Assembly: GCA_031366005.1 (NCBI GenBank) | Contig: JANLZB010000055.1 | Coordinates: 1 to 64,000 of the forward strand | Source of the DNA: JANLUX01 sp031366005 | GTDB taxonomy: Bacteria; Bacteroidota; Bacteroidia; AKYH767-A; OLB10 | DNA: 64,000 bases | Reading direction: 5' to 3' | Shown here: piece after piece, positions 50,665-58,928 of the stretch | Layout: each line of letters begins with the position of its first letter | How positions within the stretch are numbered: position 1 is the stretch's first letter | Program-made: the position numbers and the translations under genes | Notes under the pieces: generated by a model | The model's database searches: none | Seen by the model: the letters and a program-made list of their open reading frames with translations, nothing else | Told to the model about the DNA's origin: nothing

Positions 50665-51930
50665 TTATTTAAACGAATCATATACCGTTTTGTATTGTTT
50701 CGCTATAATAGAGTAGGAGTATAAGCTTTTAGTTTTTTCTCTTGCTTTTTGCTTAAGTGTATCATAGCGTTCCTTGTCTTCTAAAATCCATTTAATTCCA
50801 TTAGCAAAATCCTCAGCATTGCAGTAATCTGCCAGATAACCGTTTTGCTGATGGTCAATTAAATCAGGAATACCTCCAACGTTAAAAGCAACCGAAGGTG
50901 TACAACAAGCCATGGCTTCCATAATGGTGTTAGGTAAATTTTCTTCTAACGATGGAAGCACAAACACATCGCTTGCATTATAATAATCAGCCATTAACTT
51001 TTCATCCGATATATATCCCGGTAAATGCACAGGAAATTCTACTTCTTCATAACCTTCATTCTTCACCTGACCAATCACAATCAACTCAATATCGTAAGCA
51101 ATTTGCTGATCATGTAAAATTTTTAATGCATCCTTTAAATAAGAAATACCTTTATAATAGGTTGAAACATTTGCAGCAATAAAAGAGAGATAACGTTTGT
51201 CAGGATTCAATCCCAATCGTTTTCGTGCTTCAGCTTTATCTGTGGGTTTATATAATTCTAAATCCAGCGGGTTTGGTATCACATGAATTTGTTTCTCATT
51301 GAACAGATTACTTTCCAATGCACATTTTGCAAGCCATTTGCTGGGAGTTACAATTTTGAGATTTGCATTTTTATAAATCTTATGCTTGAATAGTTTAATA
51401 CGATTGCTTAAATCATTTGCATGTGGACTTTTCAAAAAAGGACAATTGCCACATACGTTTTTAAAATGATTACAACCACGGCTATGATGACAACCACCTG
51501 TAAACATCCACATATCATGCAAAGTCCACACCACTGGTTTGCCTGATGCAAATATTTTTGCTAATCCTTTCAGGGAAATAAAACCATGGTTGATCCAATG
51601 CAAATGCAAAATATCGGCTTCATTAATCCATGGTTGATTGGTGATATTACATCCAACATTAGCTGGAGAAAAATTAAAACGAATGTCTTTATTTCTTTCA
51701 TAAGGAAGAAATAAAAGCCGCTCAAGATAAATTCTTGCAAAAGCAATTCTTCGATTTGTTACTGCGGTATAATCTTTATCATTTGCGATGGATTCATCCG
51801 GGTAATGAACAAGATGATGAACTTGTAAATCATTTTCTTTTATTAATGCTTCTGACAATCGCCTGCAAGCAACAGCTGCTCCACCTTTATTGTGATGAGT
51901 ATTGACAAGCAGAATTTTTTTTGAAGACAT
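50665..51930 (-). CDS. Glycosyltransferase family 4
   Basis: A 421-residue GT4. NTHHNKGGAAVACRRLSEAL near residues 11-30 is the acceptor loop. TLHDMWMFTGGCHHSRGC and the following CGNCPF form a Cys/His-rich insert typical of WcaC-like members. YKGISYLKDALKIL near 250 and ADVFVLPSLEENLPNTIMEAMACCTPSVAFNVGG (read as PSLEENLPNTIMEAMACCTP) near 325-350 hold the donor-binding E-x7-E. It is the last gene of the polysaccharide locus on the minus strand and likely adds a sugar to the repeat unit. Confidence 0.87.
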   Translation of the reverse strand: MSSKKILLVNTHHNKGGAAVACRRLSEALIKENDLQVHHLVHYPDESIANDKDYTAVTNRRIAFARIYLERLLFLPYERNKDIRFNFSPANVGCNITNQPWINEADILHLHWINHGFISLKGLAKIFASGKPVVWTLHDMWMFTGGCHHSRGCNHFKNVCGNCPFLKSPHANDLSNRIKLFKHKIYKNANLKIVTPSKWLAKCALESNLFNEKQIHVIPNPLDLELYKPTDKAEARKRLGLNPDKRYLSFIAANVSTYYKGISYLKDALKILHDQQIAYDIELIVIGQVKNEGYEEVEFPVHLPGYISDEKLMADYYNASDVFVLPSLEENLPNTIMEAMACCTPSVAFNVGGIPDLIDHQQNGYLADYCNAEDFANGIKWILEDKERYDTLKQKAREKTKSLYSYSIIAKQYKTVYDSFK

Positions 51931-51948
51931 TTTTTTGACGTTATTTTA

Positions 51949-52092
51949 GAACGCGGATGACGCTGATAAAATGGATTTAAAAGGGATTAAATCTGCTGTT
52001 GTCATTTTAATGGAACGCGGATGACGCTTATAAAATGGATTTAAATGGATTAAATCAGTTCTTATCCTTTCCATCCGTTTCATCCGCGTTCC
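51949..52092. repeat. GAACGCGG repeat: two direct copies and one inverted copy
   Basis: Copy 1 starts at 51949 and copy 2 at 52013 (64-bp period); each begins GAACGCGGATGACGCT and continues with ATAAAATGGATTTAAA. The inverted copy ends at 52092 (ATCCGCGTTCC). Copies 2 and 3 form an imperfect hairpin of about 80 bp. The ends resemble the 28234-28316 repeat. It fills the gap between the GT4 and deacetylase genes. Confidence 0.75.
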
Positions 52093-52099
52093 AATCATT

Positions 52100-53095
52100 T
52101 CAACAAGAATAAAACTTTTTCAATTGCTCTTTAAACTCATTCAAATTCCAATCACGCACCAGTACACGTGGCAAAGCATGTAAGTTACTCCAACTATGCA
52201 CCTGGTTATGATAATTGGCACAGGTCATTTTAAAATTTAATGCTTTGCAAACTTCAATGCTATCAGCATTAAAATCTTTTTTTGAGCCGAAAGGATAAGA
52301 AGCATGTTCAATTTTTGTATTCAGTAATTGTACTAAAAAATCTTTCGACATTTTCATTTCATGCATTTGCACATCTTTATTAAACATTGACATAGGAGAA
52401 TGAGAATGTGTGTGTGCACCAATTACTGCAGATTTTGAAGCATGCAATTTTTTTAGCTCTTCAAAGGTGAGTAAACGATGTGTAGCTCTGCCCGTTACAT
52501 TTACTCCAACGTGATTACGTAATTCAAGTAATAAGTTTTCACGATGTAAAGGCAGTTGCCATTTCAAAAGCGGATGTAATATAAAATAAGTTTCATTTCG
52601 CTGTTCATCAGTTGAGGTTGGAAATGAAAAATCTTTTCCCTTAATTTTTAAGTTAATTACCTGAGGAAGTTTTTTGCCGGTTAATAGAATTCGTTCAAGC
52701 TCATCCCACCATAATTCATTGGTTGTATTAATGTGTGATGTGGTGATATAAAAAATTGCTTCAGCATTATTGCTTTCTAATATTGGAATAACTTCATTAT
52801 AATTATCTGCATAACCATCATCAAATGTTATTAAAGCAGTGTGCTTTGGAAATTTCTTTTTGGATTGTATAAGATGTGCAAATTCATCAGCTGTTACCAC
52901 ATTATAATTCTTCTTTAAAAATGAAACCTGCTCATTAAAATTATCTGGTGAAACAGCAAGCAGTTGTGTATCAATTTCAAGTTTTGTTACACGATGATAA
53001 ATAAAAATTACTGCTGGGGTGTCAATAAGATTGGAGATGTATCTTATTGGAGTGGAGGCAGTGTTGAAGAGAATGGATTTAAGAGATAAATTCAT
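52100..53095 (-). CDS. Polysaccharide deacetylase (NodB domain)
   Basis: 331 residues from ATG 53095. VIFIYHRVTK near residue 32 and TALITFDDGYADNYNEVIPIL near 90-110 hold the NodB first motif (TFDDG, metal Asp). GAHTHSHSPMS near 240 is the H-x3-H metal motif, and YPFGSKKDF near 280 is a later active-site strand. It would remove N- or O-acetyl groups from a glycan. A TTG-started 18-residue extension to 53149 is less likely. A truncated second copy of its 5' end lies at 53915-54064. Confidence 0.88.
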   Translation of the reverse strand: MNLSLKSILFNTASTPIRYISNLIDTPAVIFIYHRVTKLEIDTQLLAVSPDNFNEQVSFLKKNYNVVTADEFAHLIQSKKKFPKHTALITFDDGYADNYNEVIPILESNNAEAIFYITTSHINTTNELWWDELERILLTGKKLPQVINLKIKGKDFSFPTSTDEQRNETYFILHPLLKWQLPLHRENLLLELRNHVGVNVTGRATHRLLTFEELKKLHASKSAVIGAHTHSHSPMSMFNKDVQMHEMKMSKDFLVQLLNTKIEHASYPFGSKKDFNADSIEVCKALNFKMTCANYHNQVHSWSNLHALPRVLVRDWNLNEFKEQLKKFYSC

Positions 53096-53149
53096 GCTGA
53101 AAATCGGATCTCTTTCGTGCTGGGCATTTGTGAAGGTCGGTGTTGTCAA

Positions 53150-53593
53150 TCAACTTCTTGCTGTTCTCAAAGCAAGCAATTCAGTGGTATTATAAACTCG
53201 TTTGAAATTTTTTCGTTTGAGTCCATTGAAGAGTTCCTTGTCACCTGTCCACAAATGACCTTTGAGGTGTTTCGTGAGTGCTACAAAATCAGAATCATCA
53301 ATGTCAATGCTTCCAACAATTTCTTCTGCCGTTTTCCATGTCTTACTTGGAATAAGTTCTTCATTGATGAAATTTATCTTTGTAAATAATCTGAATTTTG
53401 AAATCTGTAATTCGCCTTCAGATAAGTTGGAAATTCGTTTGAGTTTTTCCCAATGTTTTTCAATTTCATAGCGCATGTAGCCGCAACTATAAAATTGAAA
53501 AACATTGTCCGAATTAAAAAGCAAATCACCAATTGTTCCATTAGTATTCAGCATTGCACTGAAAACAATATTTGTGTCAACAATAACTTTCAC
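53150..53593 (-). CDS. PIN-domain toxin
   Basis: A 147-residue PIN nuclease. The first acidic residue is Asp6 in IVDTNIVFSAML, and the later acidic motif is DSDFVALTKHL with WTGDKELFNGL near residues 98-125. It is probably an RNA endonuclease toxin of the VapC-like class. It starts at GTG 53593, overlapping the antitoxin stop by 4 bp (GTGA). It lies between the deacetylase gene and a truncated deacetylase copy, so the module interrupts a glycan operon. Confidence 0.85.
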   Translation of the reverse strand: MKVIVDTNIVFSAMLNTNGTIGDLLFNSDNVFQFYSCGYMRYEIEKHWEKLKRISNLSEGELQISKFRLFTKINFINEELIPSKTWKTAEEIVGSIDIDDSDFVALTKHLKGHLWTGDKELFNGLKRKNFKRVYNTTELLALRTARS

Positions 53594-53793
53594 TTGATAA
53601 ATCGGCTACGGTTTTTTTTCCACCAGCCTTTCTTAACTTCTCTGGCAAGTTTGTCCACAGCAGTCTGTTTTGCTTTTGATTTGGAAGTTGCTTCCTTATA
53701 GCTCAAATAATCCACTATCCGTTGCAAACCTTCTGTGTCCACATAGGAGGGAAGCCGAATTATCACTTCATTATTTGTTCTCTCTATCAACAT
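53590..53793 (-). CDS. Antitoxin of the PIN toxin
   Basis: 67 residues from ATG 53793 (MLIERTNNEVIIRLPSYVD); a TTG at 53814 overlaps the promoter. An N-terminal beta strand and helix are followed by a helix and a very basic tail (KSKAKQTAVDKLAREVKKGWWKKNR). It is small, basic, and directly upstream of the PIN gene, overlapping by 4 bp, as expected for the neutralising partner. It was called by position and size; the sequence does not match a named antitoxin family that I recall. Confidence 0.75.
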   Translation of the reverse strand: MLIERTNNEVIIRLPSYVDTEGLQRIVDYLSYKEATSKSKAKQTAVDKLAREVKKGWWKKNRSRFIK

Positions 53794-53811
53794 AAGTTCT
53801 ATTTCTTGTTT

Positions 53812-53819
53812 CAAAGATA
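53812..53819 (-). promoter_or_regulatory. -7 box of the PIN toxin-antitoxin operon
   Basis: TATCTTTG on the minus strand matches TAnnTTTG and ends 18 nt before ATG 53793. It overlaps an in-frame TTG, supporting the shorter start. Confidence 0.5.
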
Positions 53820-53914
53820 GCTAATGAAAAGCTAAATTGTTTTAGTCAATAATACGGTCACCTAAACGATCAAAATATTGACAGTTCGCTTTTAAGCAAT
53901 CTGCTCATTAAATT

Positions 53915-54064
53915 TCAGACGATATGGCAAGTTGTTATGTGTCTATTTTTAATATCGGTTACGCGATGGTAAATTAAAATTACAGAGGGCGTAGTATCTA
54001 CAAGATTTGAAATATATCTTGCAGGTGTGTTGATTGAATTGTAAATAAAAGATTTAACAGACAT
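53915..54064 (-). pseudogene. Truncated polysaccharide deacetylase remnant
   Basis: ATG 54064 opens a 49-residue frame: SVKSFIYNSINTPARYISNL, then VDTTPSVILIYHRVTDIKNR, then a stop. It aligns with the first ~36 residues of the intact deacetylase (SLKSILFNTASTPIRYISNL, YHRVT), about two-thirds identical. Similarity stops near 53945. It lies 12 bp after the FkbM methyltransferase stop in the same orientation, as an operonic gene would. The rest of the gene is missing; the PIN module lies just beyond. Confidence 0.8.
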
Positions 54065-54076
54065 TGCTATTCATCG

Positions 54077-54880
54077 CTATCGATAAGCATAAATATTCAA
54101 CTGCATATCCATTACTTTTTCTTTTACTTTTTTTAGAAATGGTTGTCTGAGTTTATAATTATTTTCCATGTTATAACGCAAACCGTTTTTTTCAAAAATA
54201 CCTAATATAGCTGACAGGTTTTGTTTACTTTTTGAATAAGAATGATACTCCAGGAATACATGTTGCACATGTCCGAGGCTGTTTTCACAATCCAACATCA
54301 CTTCTGATTCAGCTCCTTCAATATCCATTTTTAACATGTCAACCTGATTTTCTTTTTCAAGCCAGTCACGCAATCTTATTGCCTGTACTAATTGTTTATT
54401 TGCTGAGTTATTCATCAGTGAACCACCATCAGCACCTTCACTGCTAAAATTAAGTTGTTCTTCATTGATCCAAACAGCTTTATTAATCACCTCAGCATTA
54501 TTAATATTATTTGAATCTAAATTATTTCGTGCAATCTCACTGATTTTTTTATCCGCTTCAAAAGCTAATATTTTTGCATTAGGAAATTTGTTTGCAAAGA
54601 ATAAACTTGCTAACCCAACATTAGCACCACAATCATAAATGACTGGTTGTTTTGCATCAGTTTCAAAATCATAACAGCGGTCAACCATTATTTCTTTATA
54701 CTGCCACACAAACGATATTGCATCAGGAATGGAGAATTGATAACCGTTAAATGAAATTTTTCTTTCAATAAATCTGGGACTGTTCCCATATTTCAACAAC
54801 ATCCACAAAAACTTACGATAATTCTTTTCTGATAAAATATCATAAGGCACTTTCATTGTTTGCTGAACAAATGCTTTCAT
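54077..54880 (-). CDS. FkbM family methyltransferase
   Basis: A 267-residue SAM methyltransferase. VIYDCGANVGLASLFFANKF near residue 78 is motif I, KILAFEADKKISEIARNNL near 100 motif II, and VDMLKMDIEGAESEVML near 177-193 is the FkbM family signature. Such enzymes O-methylate sugars or polyketides; here a polysaccharide sugar is likely. Its start overlaps the upstream methyltransferase stop by 4 bp (ATGA). The truncated deacetylase follows 12 bp later. Confidence 0.9.
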   Translation of the reverse strand: MKAFVQQTMKVPYDILSEKNYRKFLWMLLKYGNSPRFIERKISFNGYQFSIPDAISFVWQYKEIMVDRCYDFETDAKQPVIYDCGANVGLASLFFANKFPNAKILAFEADKKISEIARNNLDSNNINNAEVINKAVWINEEQLNFSSEGADGGSLMNNSANKQLVQAIRLRDWLEKENQVDMLKMDIEGAESEVMLDCENSLGHVQHVFLEYHSYSKSKQNLSAILGIFEKNGLRYNMENNYKLRQPFLKKVKEKVMDMQLNIYAYR

Positions 54881-55578
54881 CGGTTAATTGGTTTTGTTGC
54901 AACAATTGTTATCACTACCTGGTAATCGTTGTCTTGAAATATTAATTCTTCCTTTGTTAATTCCTCCACTGTAATTCCCTGAAGCAATGCTGTGGCACTC
55001 AAAACATTTCCATAAGAATTTACTTTTACTTCTTTACCAAAAATTTCTTCAAAAGATTGCTGAATTGATTTGGTTGTAAATCTCCAGTAATCTCCCCAGC
55101 GATCCATATCATAACGCGAAATCTGACATATACCCGCAACGGTACATAACATTACTCCGCCAGGTTTTAACAAATGATAAGATCCGTTTATTGCTTTTTT
55201 AAAATCATAAATGAAATTAAGCGTTTGTGTGCAGATGAAACAATCTATATTATTTTCAGGAAGCGTTTCCAGTTTTGTTAAATCACCAATGATTGTAGCT
55301 TTTTTATTACTTGCATCATAATGTAAAATTTCAAAAGACGAAATATTATTTCCAAACTTTCTGCTATAGGTATTATCAGAAATTTCTAGCACATTTCCGC
55401 TAATAAATGATTGATTTGTTTTCAAAAATTCTTCAATGTAAAACCGGTCAACGGAAGTTCCTCGGTGAAAACCAAATTGCTTAGATACAGGTTGCTTGTT
55501 ACGCAAATCATACCATTTAACCGGAGACGTTTTCCTGGTGATACTTTTTATTAACTGAATAAAAATTTCTTTTAGCAA
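54877..55578 (-). CDS. Class I SAM-dependent methyltransferase
   Basis: A 233-residue methyltransferase. ISGNVLEISDNTYSRKFGNN near residues 58-78 is a modified motif I, IGDLTKLETLPENNIDCFICTQTLNF near 97-122 is the second nucleotide-binding region, and LLKPGGVMLCTVAGI near 135 is motif III. The RGTSVDRFYIEEFL segment near 40 is often found in glycosyltransferase-associated members. It likely modifies a sugar or glycan carrier. It overlaps the following FkbM gene by 4 bp. Confidence 0.8.
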   Translation of the reverse strand: MLKEIFIQLIKSITRKTSPVKWYDLRNKQPVSKQFGFHRGTSVDRFYIEEFLKTNQSFISGNVLEISDNTYSRKFGNNISSFEILHYDASNKKATIIGDLTKLETLPENNIDCFICTQTLNFIYDFKKAINGSYHLLKPGGVMLCTVAGICQISRYDMDRWGDYWRFTTKSIQQSFEEIFGKEVKVNSYGNVLSATALLQGITVEELTKEELIFQDNDYQVVITIVATKPINR

Positions 55579-55653
55579 CGGTTTATATTATTGATTTGTC
55601 AGAAGAATTTCAGAAAATATTTTAATTGAAAAATAATTTATCATTAAGCGGAT

Positions 55654-56604
55654 TTATTTTGCTGTATTAATAGACAAATATTTCTTAATAATTTTTTTCA
55701 TCTTATGCTTAATCTTACTTTGAATATTCATTCCTGCATTATGATGCAAAAAATTTCCAAACAATTTTTCAATCTGATAATTATTTTTGACTTGTATTTT
55801 ATCTAATTGAACGGGCTTGTTTGAAACATCAGTATGTAAATAATCAATTGCTGTGTTATGATGTGTTGCTTCAGGATCATTACCTTCATGTTTTACGAGT
55901 GAATAAGCAGGATATAAAGTTAACTTATTATGAAGGTATGCAACCGCTCGCCAGTTAATCGCCCATGAATCAGTTTTACCTGTAATCTGTTTTTTCATTT
56001 GTCGCATAAAAGGATAACCACCATAAAAATTAAATTCTTTTTGTAATCCTTTTTCTTTTAATTGATCATACAGTTTTGAAGTATTACTGTCAAATAATTT
56101 CCATGTCCTCTTCCATGTTGCCCAACCTAAACAACCGGGATCATGGATAAAAAATGTTGTGCCTTCAATAATTTTTTCAACGCCTGCAGGATAAACATAT
56201 CCATGAATGGCTATTACATCTTCATCATCTTTATAGAGATTCAACGCATCGTTGAAATACTGTAAAAAATAATTTGATAGTGTAAGATCATCTTCGAGGA
56301 TAATTGCTTTTTCATGTTTTTCAATCACATCAGTAACTCCTTTAATGATAGATTTTGCTAATCCTTTATTGAATTCCGATTCTTCGATAATTATTTCCTT
56401 ACACCATTGTTCACTCTTAATAATTTTTCTTGTTTCTTCAATTTTTTTTAGTTGCGGATGCGAAGCATTTGGTTTTGGCCCATCACAAAAAATATACAAA
56501 ACACTTTCTTTTGCTTCTTTGTTTTTCATCAGACTTTGAAGCGTACGTAATGTGTGTTCAGGGCGATTGTAAACAAAAAGAATTATTGGTGCTAACTTAT
56601 CCAT
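55654..56604 (-). CDS. GT2-like (GT-A fold) glycosyltransferase
   Basis: A 316-residue protein. The GT-A start IILFVYNRPEHTLRTLQSL near residues 7-25 and LYIFCDGPKPNA near 36 are followed by AIILEDDLTLSNYFLQYFN near 97-115, where EDD is the metal-binding acidic motif. ATWKRTWKLFDSN and WAINWRAVAYLHNKLTLYPAYSLVKHEGND are typical of glycan-locus family members. It probably adds a sugar to the repeat unit. A TAATTTTG -7 box at 56632-56625 lies 20 nt before the start. Confidence 0.82.
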   Translation of the reverse strand: MDKLAPIILFVYNRPEHTLRTLQSLMKNKEAKESVLYIFCDGPKPNASHPQLKKIEETRKIIKSEQWCKEIIIEESEFNKGLAKSIIKGVTDVIEKHEKAIILEDDLTLSNYFLQYFNDALNLYKDDEDVIAIHGYVYPAGVEKIIEGTTFFIHDPGCLGWATWKRTWKLFDSNTSKLYDQLKEKGLQKEFNFYGGYPFMRQMKKQITGKTDSWAINWRAVAYLHNKLTLYPAYSLVKHEGNDPEATHHNTAIDYLHTDVSNKPVQLDKIQVKNNYQIEKLFGNFLHHNAGMNIQSKIKHKMKKIIKKYLSINTAK

Positions 56605-56624
56605 AGAGTAATTTCAAAATTCAG

Positions 56625-56632
56625 CAAAATTA
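56625..56632 (-). promoter_or_regulatory. -7 box of the GT2-like gene
   Basis: TAATTTTG on the minus strand matches TAnnTTTG and lies 20 nt before the ATG at 56604, within the 59-bp gap after the flippase gene. Confidence 0.4.
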
Positions 56633-56663
56633 TTGAGATCAACCGTTGCTAAAATATTTGAAT

Positions 56664-58160
56664 TCATTTTTTAAATTTCTTAAATATCGTTGTCGTAACA
56701 TTATTTAAATCCTCCGAAATTCTCCATTTCAAAATGATTCCAATAAATAAGACTGAAATTATAATTGATTTTATTGATAGCAAAAGCAGACTCGTTAATA
56801 TACCTGATTCCCGATCGGGAAAAATCAGCGTGACTGTATAGGTGATGAGTACAGTTAACAAAATCAATAACGTTTTTTTGGAGTAAGGTTGTATTCTAAA
56901 TTTCATCCATACATAAATCAACTTGATAAGTGTGTAAATAAATATGGAAGATGCGGCTGCAAATGCGGCACCGTTAATTCCATAAACAGGAATAAAAGCC
57001 AGGTTAAAACAAATGGTTAATAATGCAAGCACAGCGATGGATGTAAGTCCGAAGCGAAAGAATTTTGAGTTTAAAATAATTTCAGTATTTACACCGGATG
57101 CCATATCAATTAAACGGGCAAGAGCGATAAAAAACACCACATATTTACCTTGATTATAAATAGCAGTGTTGGGCATTATTGCAAATATTGCATCAATGTT
57201 ACACCATATTATCAGAAACAAAAACGCTCCTGCTATTAACTGGTTGAGTGCAGTTTTTTCATACAGTTCTTTAACCTGTGGCAAGTCATTTTTATTTAAT
57301 GCATTTACAAGTATGGGTGTTGATATCTGCGTTATGGATCGTTTCGGTATTTCAATTACTGTAGCAATAAATAAAGCCATTACATAAATACCTGTTGATT
57401 TTAAATTAGTCATTGCAGGAAGCATCAGCACATCAATCTTTGTAGAAAGCATGTGTCCCAATCCTCCTAATACTATAAATAATCCATACACTATCATTTC
57501 TTTTAATGTACTTTGATTTAAAAAAGAAAAATTTTTATTCAGATCAAGCTTACCAAGTTTTTTTAAATAAACAATTAATAAGATCGGAGCGCCACCAATT
57601 GCAACAATCATAAATATAAGATACCAGTCGAAGCTGATAATTTGTGCAGCAAAAAGAAGTATCAGTATTGAGTTTGTAAGTTTGAGAAAAATTTCGCGTA
57701 CGATTGAAGAAGCAACGATGCGTTCATTCACCTGGCAATAGGCTTCGAAAATATTCAGGTATATTGAGAATAAAACAATGGGAAGAAGATAATAATAGTA
57801 TTCAATGAGTTCAGGTGCGTTTGCCTGATAATAATGCACAAAGATTTGTTTGGAAAAGAAATAGAGAAAAAGAAAAAGGATGAAACCAACAAGTCCGTAC
57901 GTTAAAAGAAAGTAAAGGAACCCGTGATTATTTTTCTGCTGCTGTTTGAAGTGAGAAAAATATTTAATGGCAATATATGGTATGCCAAGTTGAGCAATAG
58001 ATGTAAACAACAATGCATTTTCAAATATTACTCTGCTTAAACCTACCTGTGAGGGTGAAAAATATTTTGCAGCAAGAAAAACAATATTAAAAACACCAAT
58101 GGCAACACCTACGTAAGAAACGATGGTGCTTTTAATACTCTGCCTGATTACTATTCCCAT
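56664..58160 (-). CDS. Polysaccharide flippase (Wzx-like, MATE/MOP superfamily)
   Basis: A 498-residue protein with about 12-14 membrane helices. IVSYVGVAIGVFNIVFLAAKYFSPSQVGLSRVI near residues 15-46 is the typical first-pair start. GINGAAFAAASSIFIYTLIKLI near 410 is the conserved late helix pair of the MOP family. It would flip a lipid-linked glycan unit from the cytoplasmic to the outer face of the inner membrane. It directly adjoins the preceding gene (stop and start share no gap). Substrate cannot be read from the sequence. Confidence 0.88.
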   Translation of the reverse strand: MGIVIRQSIKSTIVSYVGVAIGVFNIVFLAAKYFSPSQVGLSRVIFENALLFTSIAQLGIPYIAIKYFSHFKQQQKNNHGFLYFLLTYGLVGFILFLFLYFFSKQIFVHYYQANAPELIEYYYYLLPIVLFSIYLNIFEAYCQVNERIVASSIVREIFLKLTNSILILLFAAQIISFDWYLIFMIVAIGGAPILLIVYLKKLGKLDLNKNFSFLNQSTLKEMIVYGLFIVLGGLGHMLSTKIDVLMLPAMTNLKSTGIYVMALFIATVIEIPKRSITQISTPILVNALNKNDLPQVKELYEKTALNQLIAGAFLFLIIWCNIDAIFAIMPNTAIYNQGKYVVFFIALARLIDMASGVNTEIILNSKFFRFGLTSIAVLALLTICFNLAFIPVYGINGAAFAAASSIFIYTLIKLIYVWMKFRIQPYSKKTLLILLTVLITYTVTLIFPDRESGILTSLLLLSIKSIIISVLFIGIILKWRISEDLNNVTTTIFKKFKK

Positions 58161-58859
58161 CTAAATTCCAAGGCAGTTATGCTGCCTGTAAAAAATGGAA
58201 GTGCAACTGTTAATGTTTGAAATAGGAACCATCCCTGTAAAATCTATTCGTTTAAATCCGGAAGAAAGCAACAGTTGATAAGAACTATCGTAATCCTCAC
58301 GGTCAGTATTGTCAAACACAATTATTCCATCATCAGTAAGTTTCAGCAAAGCGTGTTTAAGGCAGTTATTTCTGTCTTCTCCATCATTAATTATGATATG
58401 ATAGTTTTCAGTTGCATTTAAGACTTCTCTAGCATAATCTCCGTTTTCCTGTAGTTCTCTAAAAATAATTGTAGAATTAGTTGGAACCTTCTTATTCATT
58501 TTTTCATACCAGCTCTTATTATGTTCTACTGATTTTATGGATTTAATTCTCTCTGCATACCATAATGTAGAATTACCACAGCCAAATTCAAACGCAATAA
58601 AATTTTTCCTAAGTCGTGGTTCAATAAATTTGATAAACGGATAGGTACACCAGGGAATTGGTTGTCCATTTTTGTCAATACTTTCTTTTGTGTAAAAGCT
58701 ATTGTACCAGCCATCATCTATTAATGCTCCATTCAGCATAAGCTGTATCGGTCCGCCAATTTTTAGTGTATTAAGAATAGACCAAATAATTTTTTTTATT
58801 TTTTTCAAAGGGAATACAATATTTATGATGCAAAGAAAAGAAAAGCGGGTGATACTCAT
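58161..58859 (-). CDS. Putative methyltransferase-like protein of the glycan locus
   Basis: A 232-residue protein. FIAFEFGCGNSTLWYAERI near residues 89-107 resembles the SAM-binding glycine loop, and YHIIINDGEDRNNCLKHAL near 152 with DDGIIVFDNTDREDYDSSY near 176 fit the later class I methyltransferase strands. It lacks the usual terminal motifs of characterised sugar methyltransferases, so it is called by fold only. It lies directly upstream of the flippase gene and probably shares its transcript. An alternative is a SAM-binding domain with another role. Confidence 0.7.
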   Translation of the reverse strand: MSITRFSFLCIINIVFPLKKIKKIIWSILNTLKIGGPIQLMLNGALIDDGWYNSFYTKESIDKNGQPIPWCTYPFIKFIEPRLRKNFIAFEFGCGNSTLWYAERIKSIKSVEHNKSWYEKMNKKVPTNSTIIFRELQENGDYAREVLNATENYHIIINDGEDRNNCLKHALLKLTDDGIIVFDNTDREDYDSSYQLLLSSGFKRIDFTGMVPISNINSCTSIFYRQHNCLGI

Positions 58860-58902
58860 TTTTACATCCCAATAGTTGATTCAAATATTATTGCTATTAA
58901 AG

Positions 58903-58910
58903 TATTTTTG
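58903..58910 (+). promoter_or_regulatory. -7 box of the GT2 gene
   Basis: TATTTTTG matches TAnnTTTG and overlaps an in-frame TTG at 58908, supporting translation from ATG 58929, 18 nt downstream. Confidence 0.45.
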
Positions 58911-58928
58911 CTTTACCTGTTATTATTA

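Noticed and set aside
51949..52092. CRISPR array (repeats with a 64-bp period)
   Set aside because: Only two direct copies and one inverted copy, the 'spacers' are themselves similar, and no cas genes are present.
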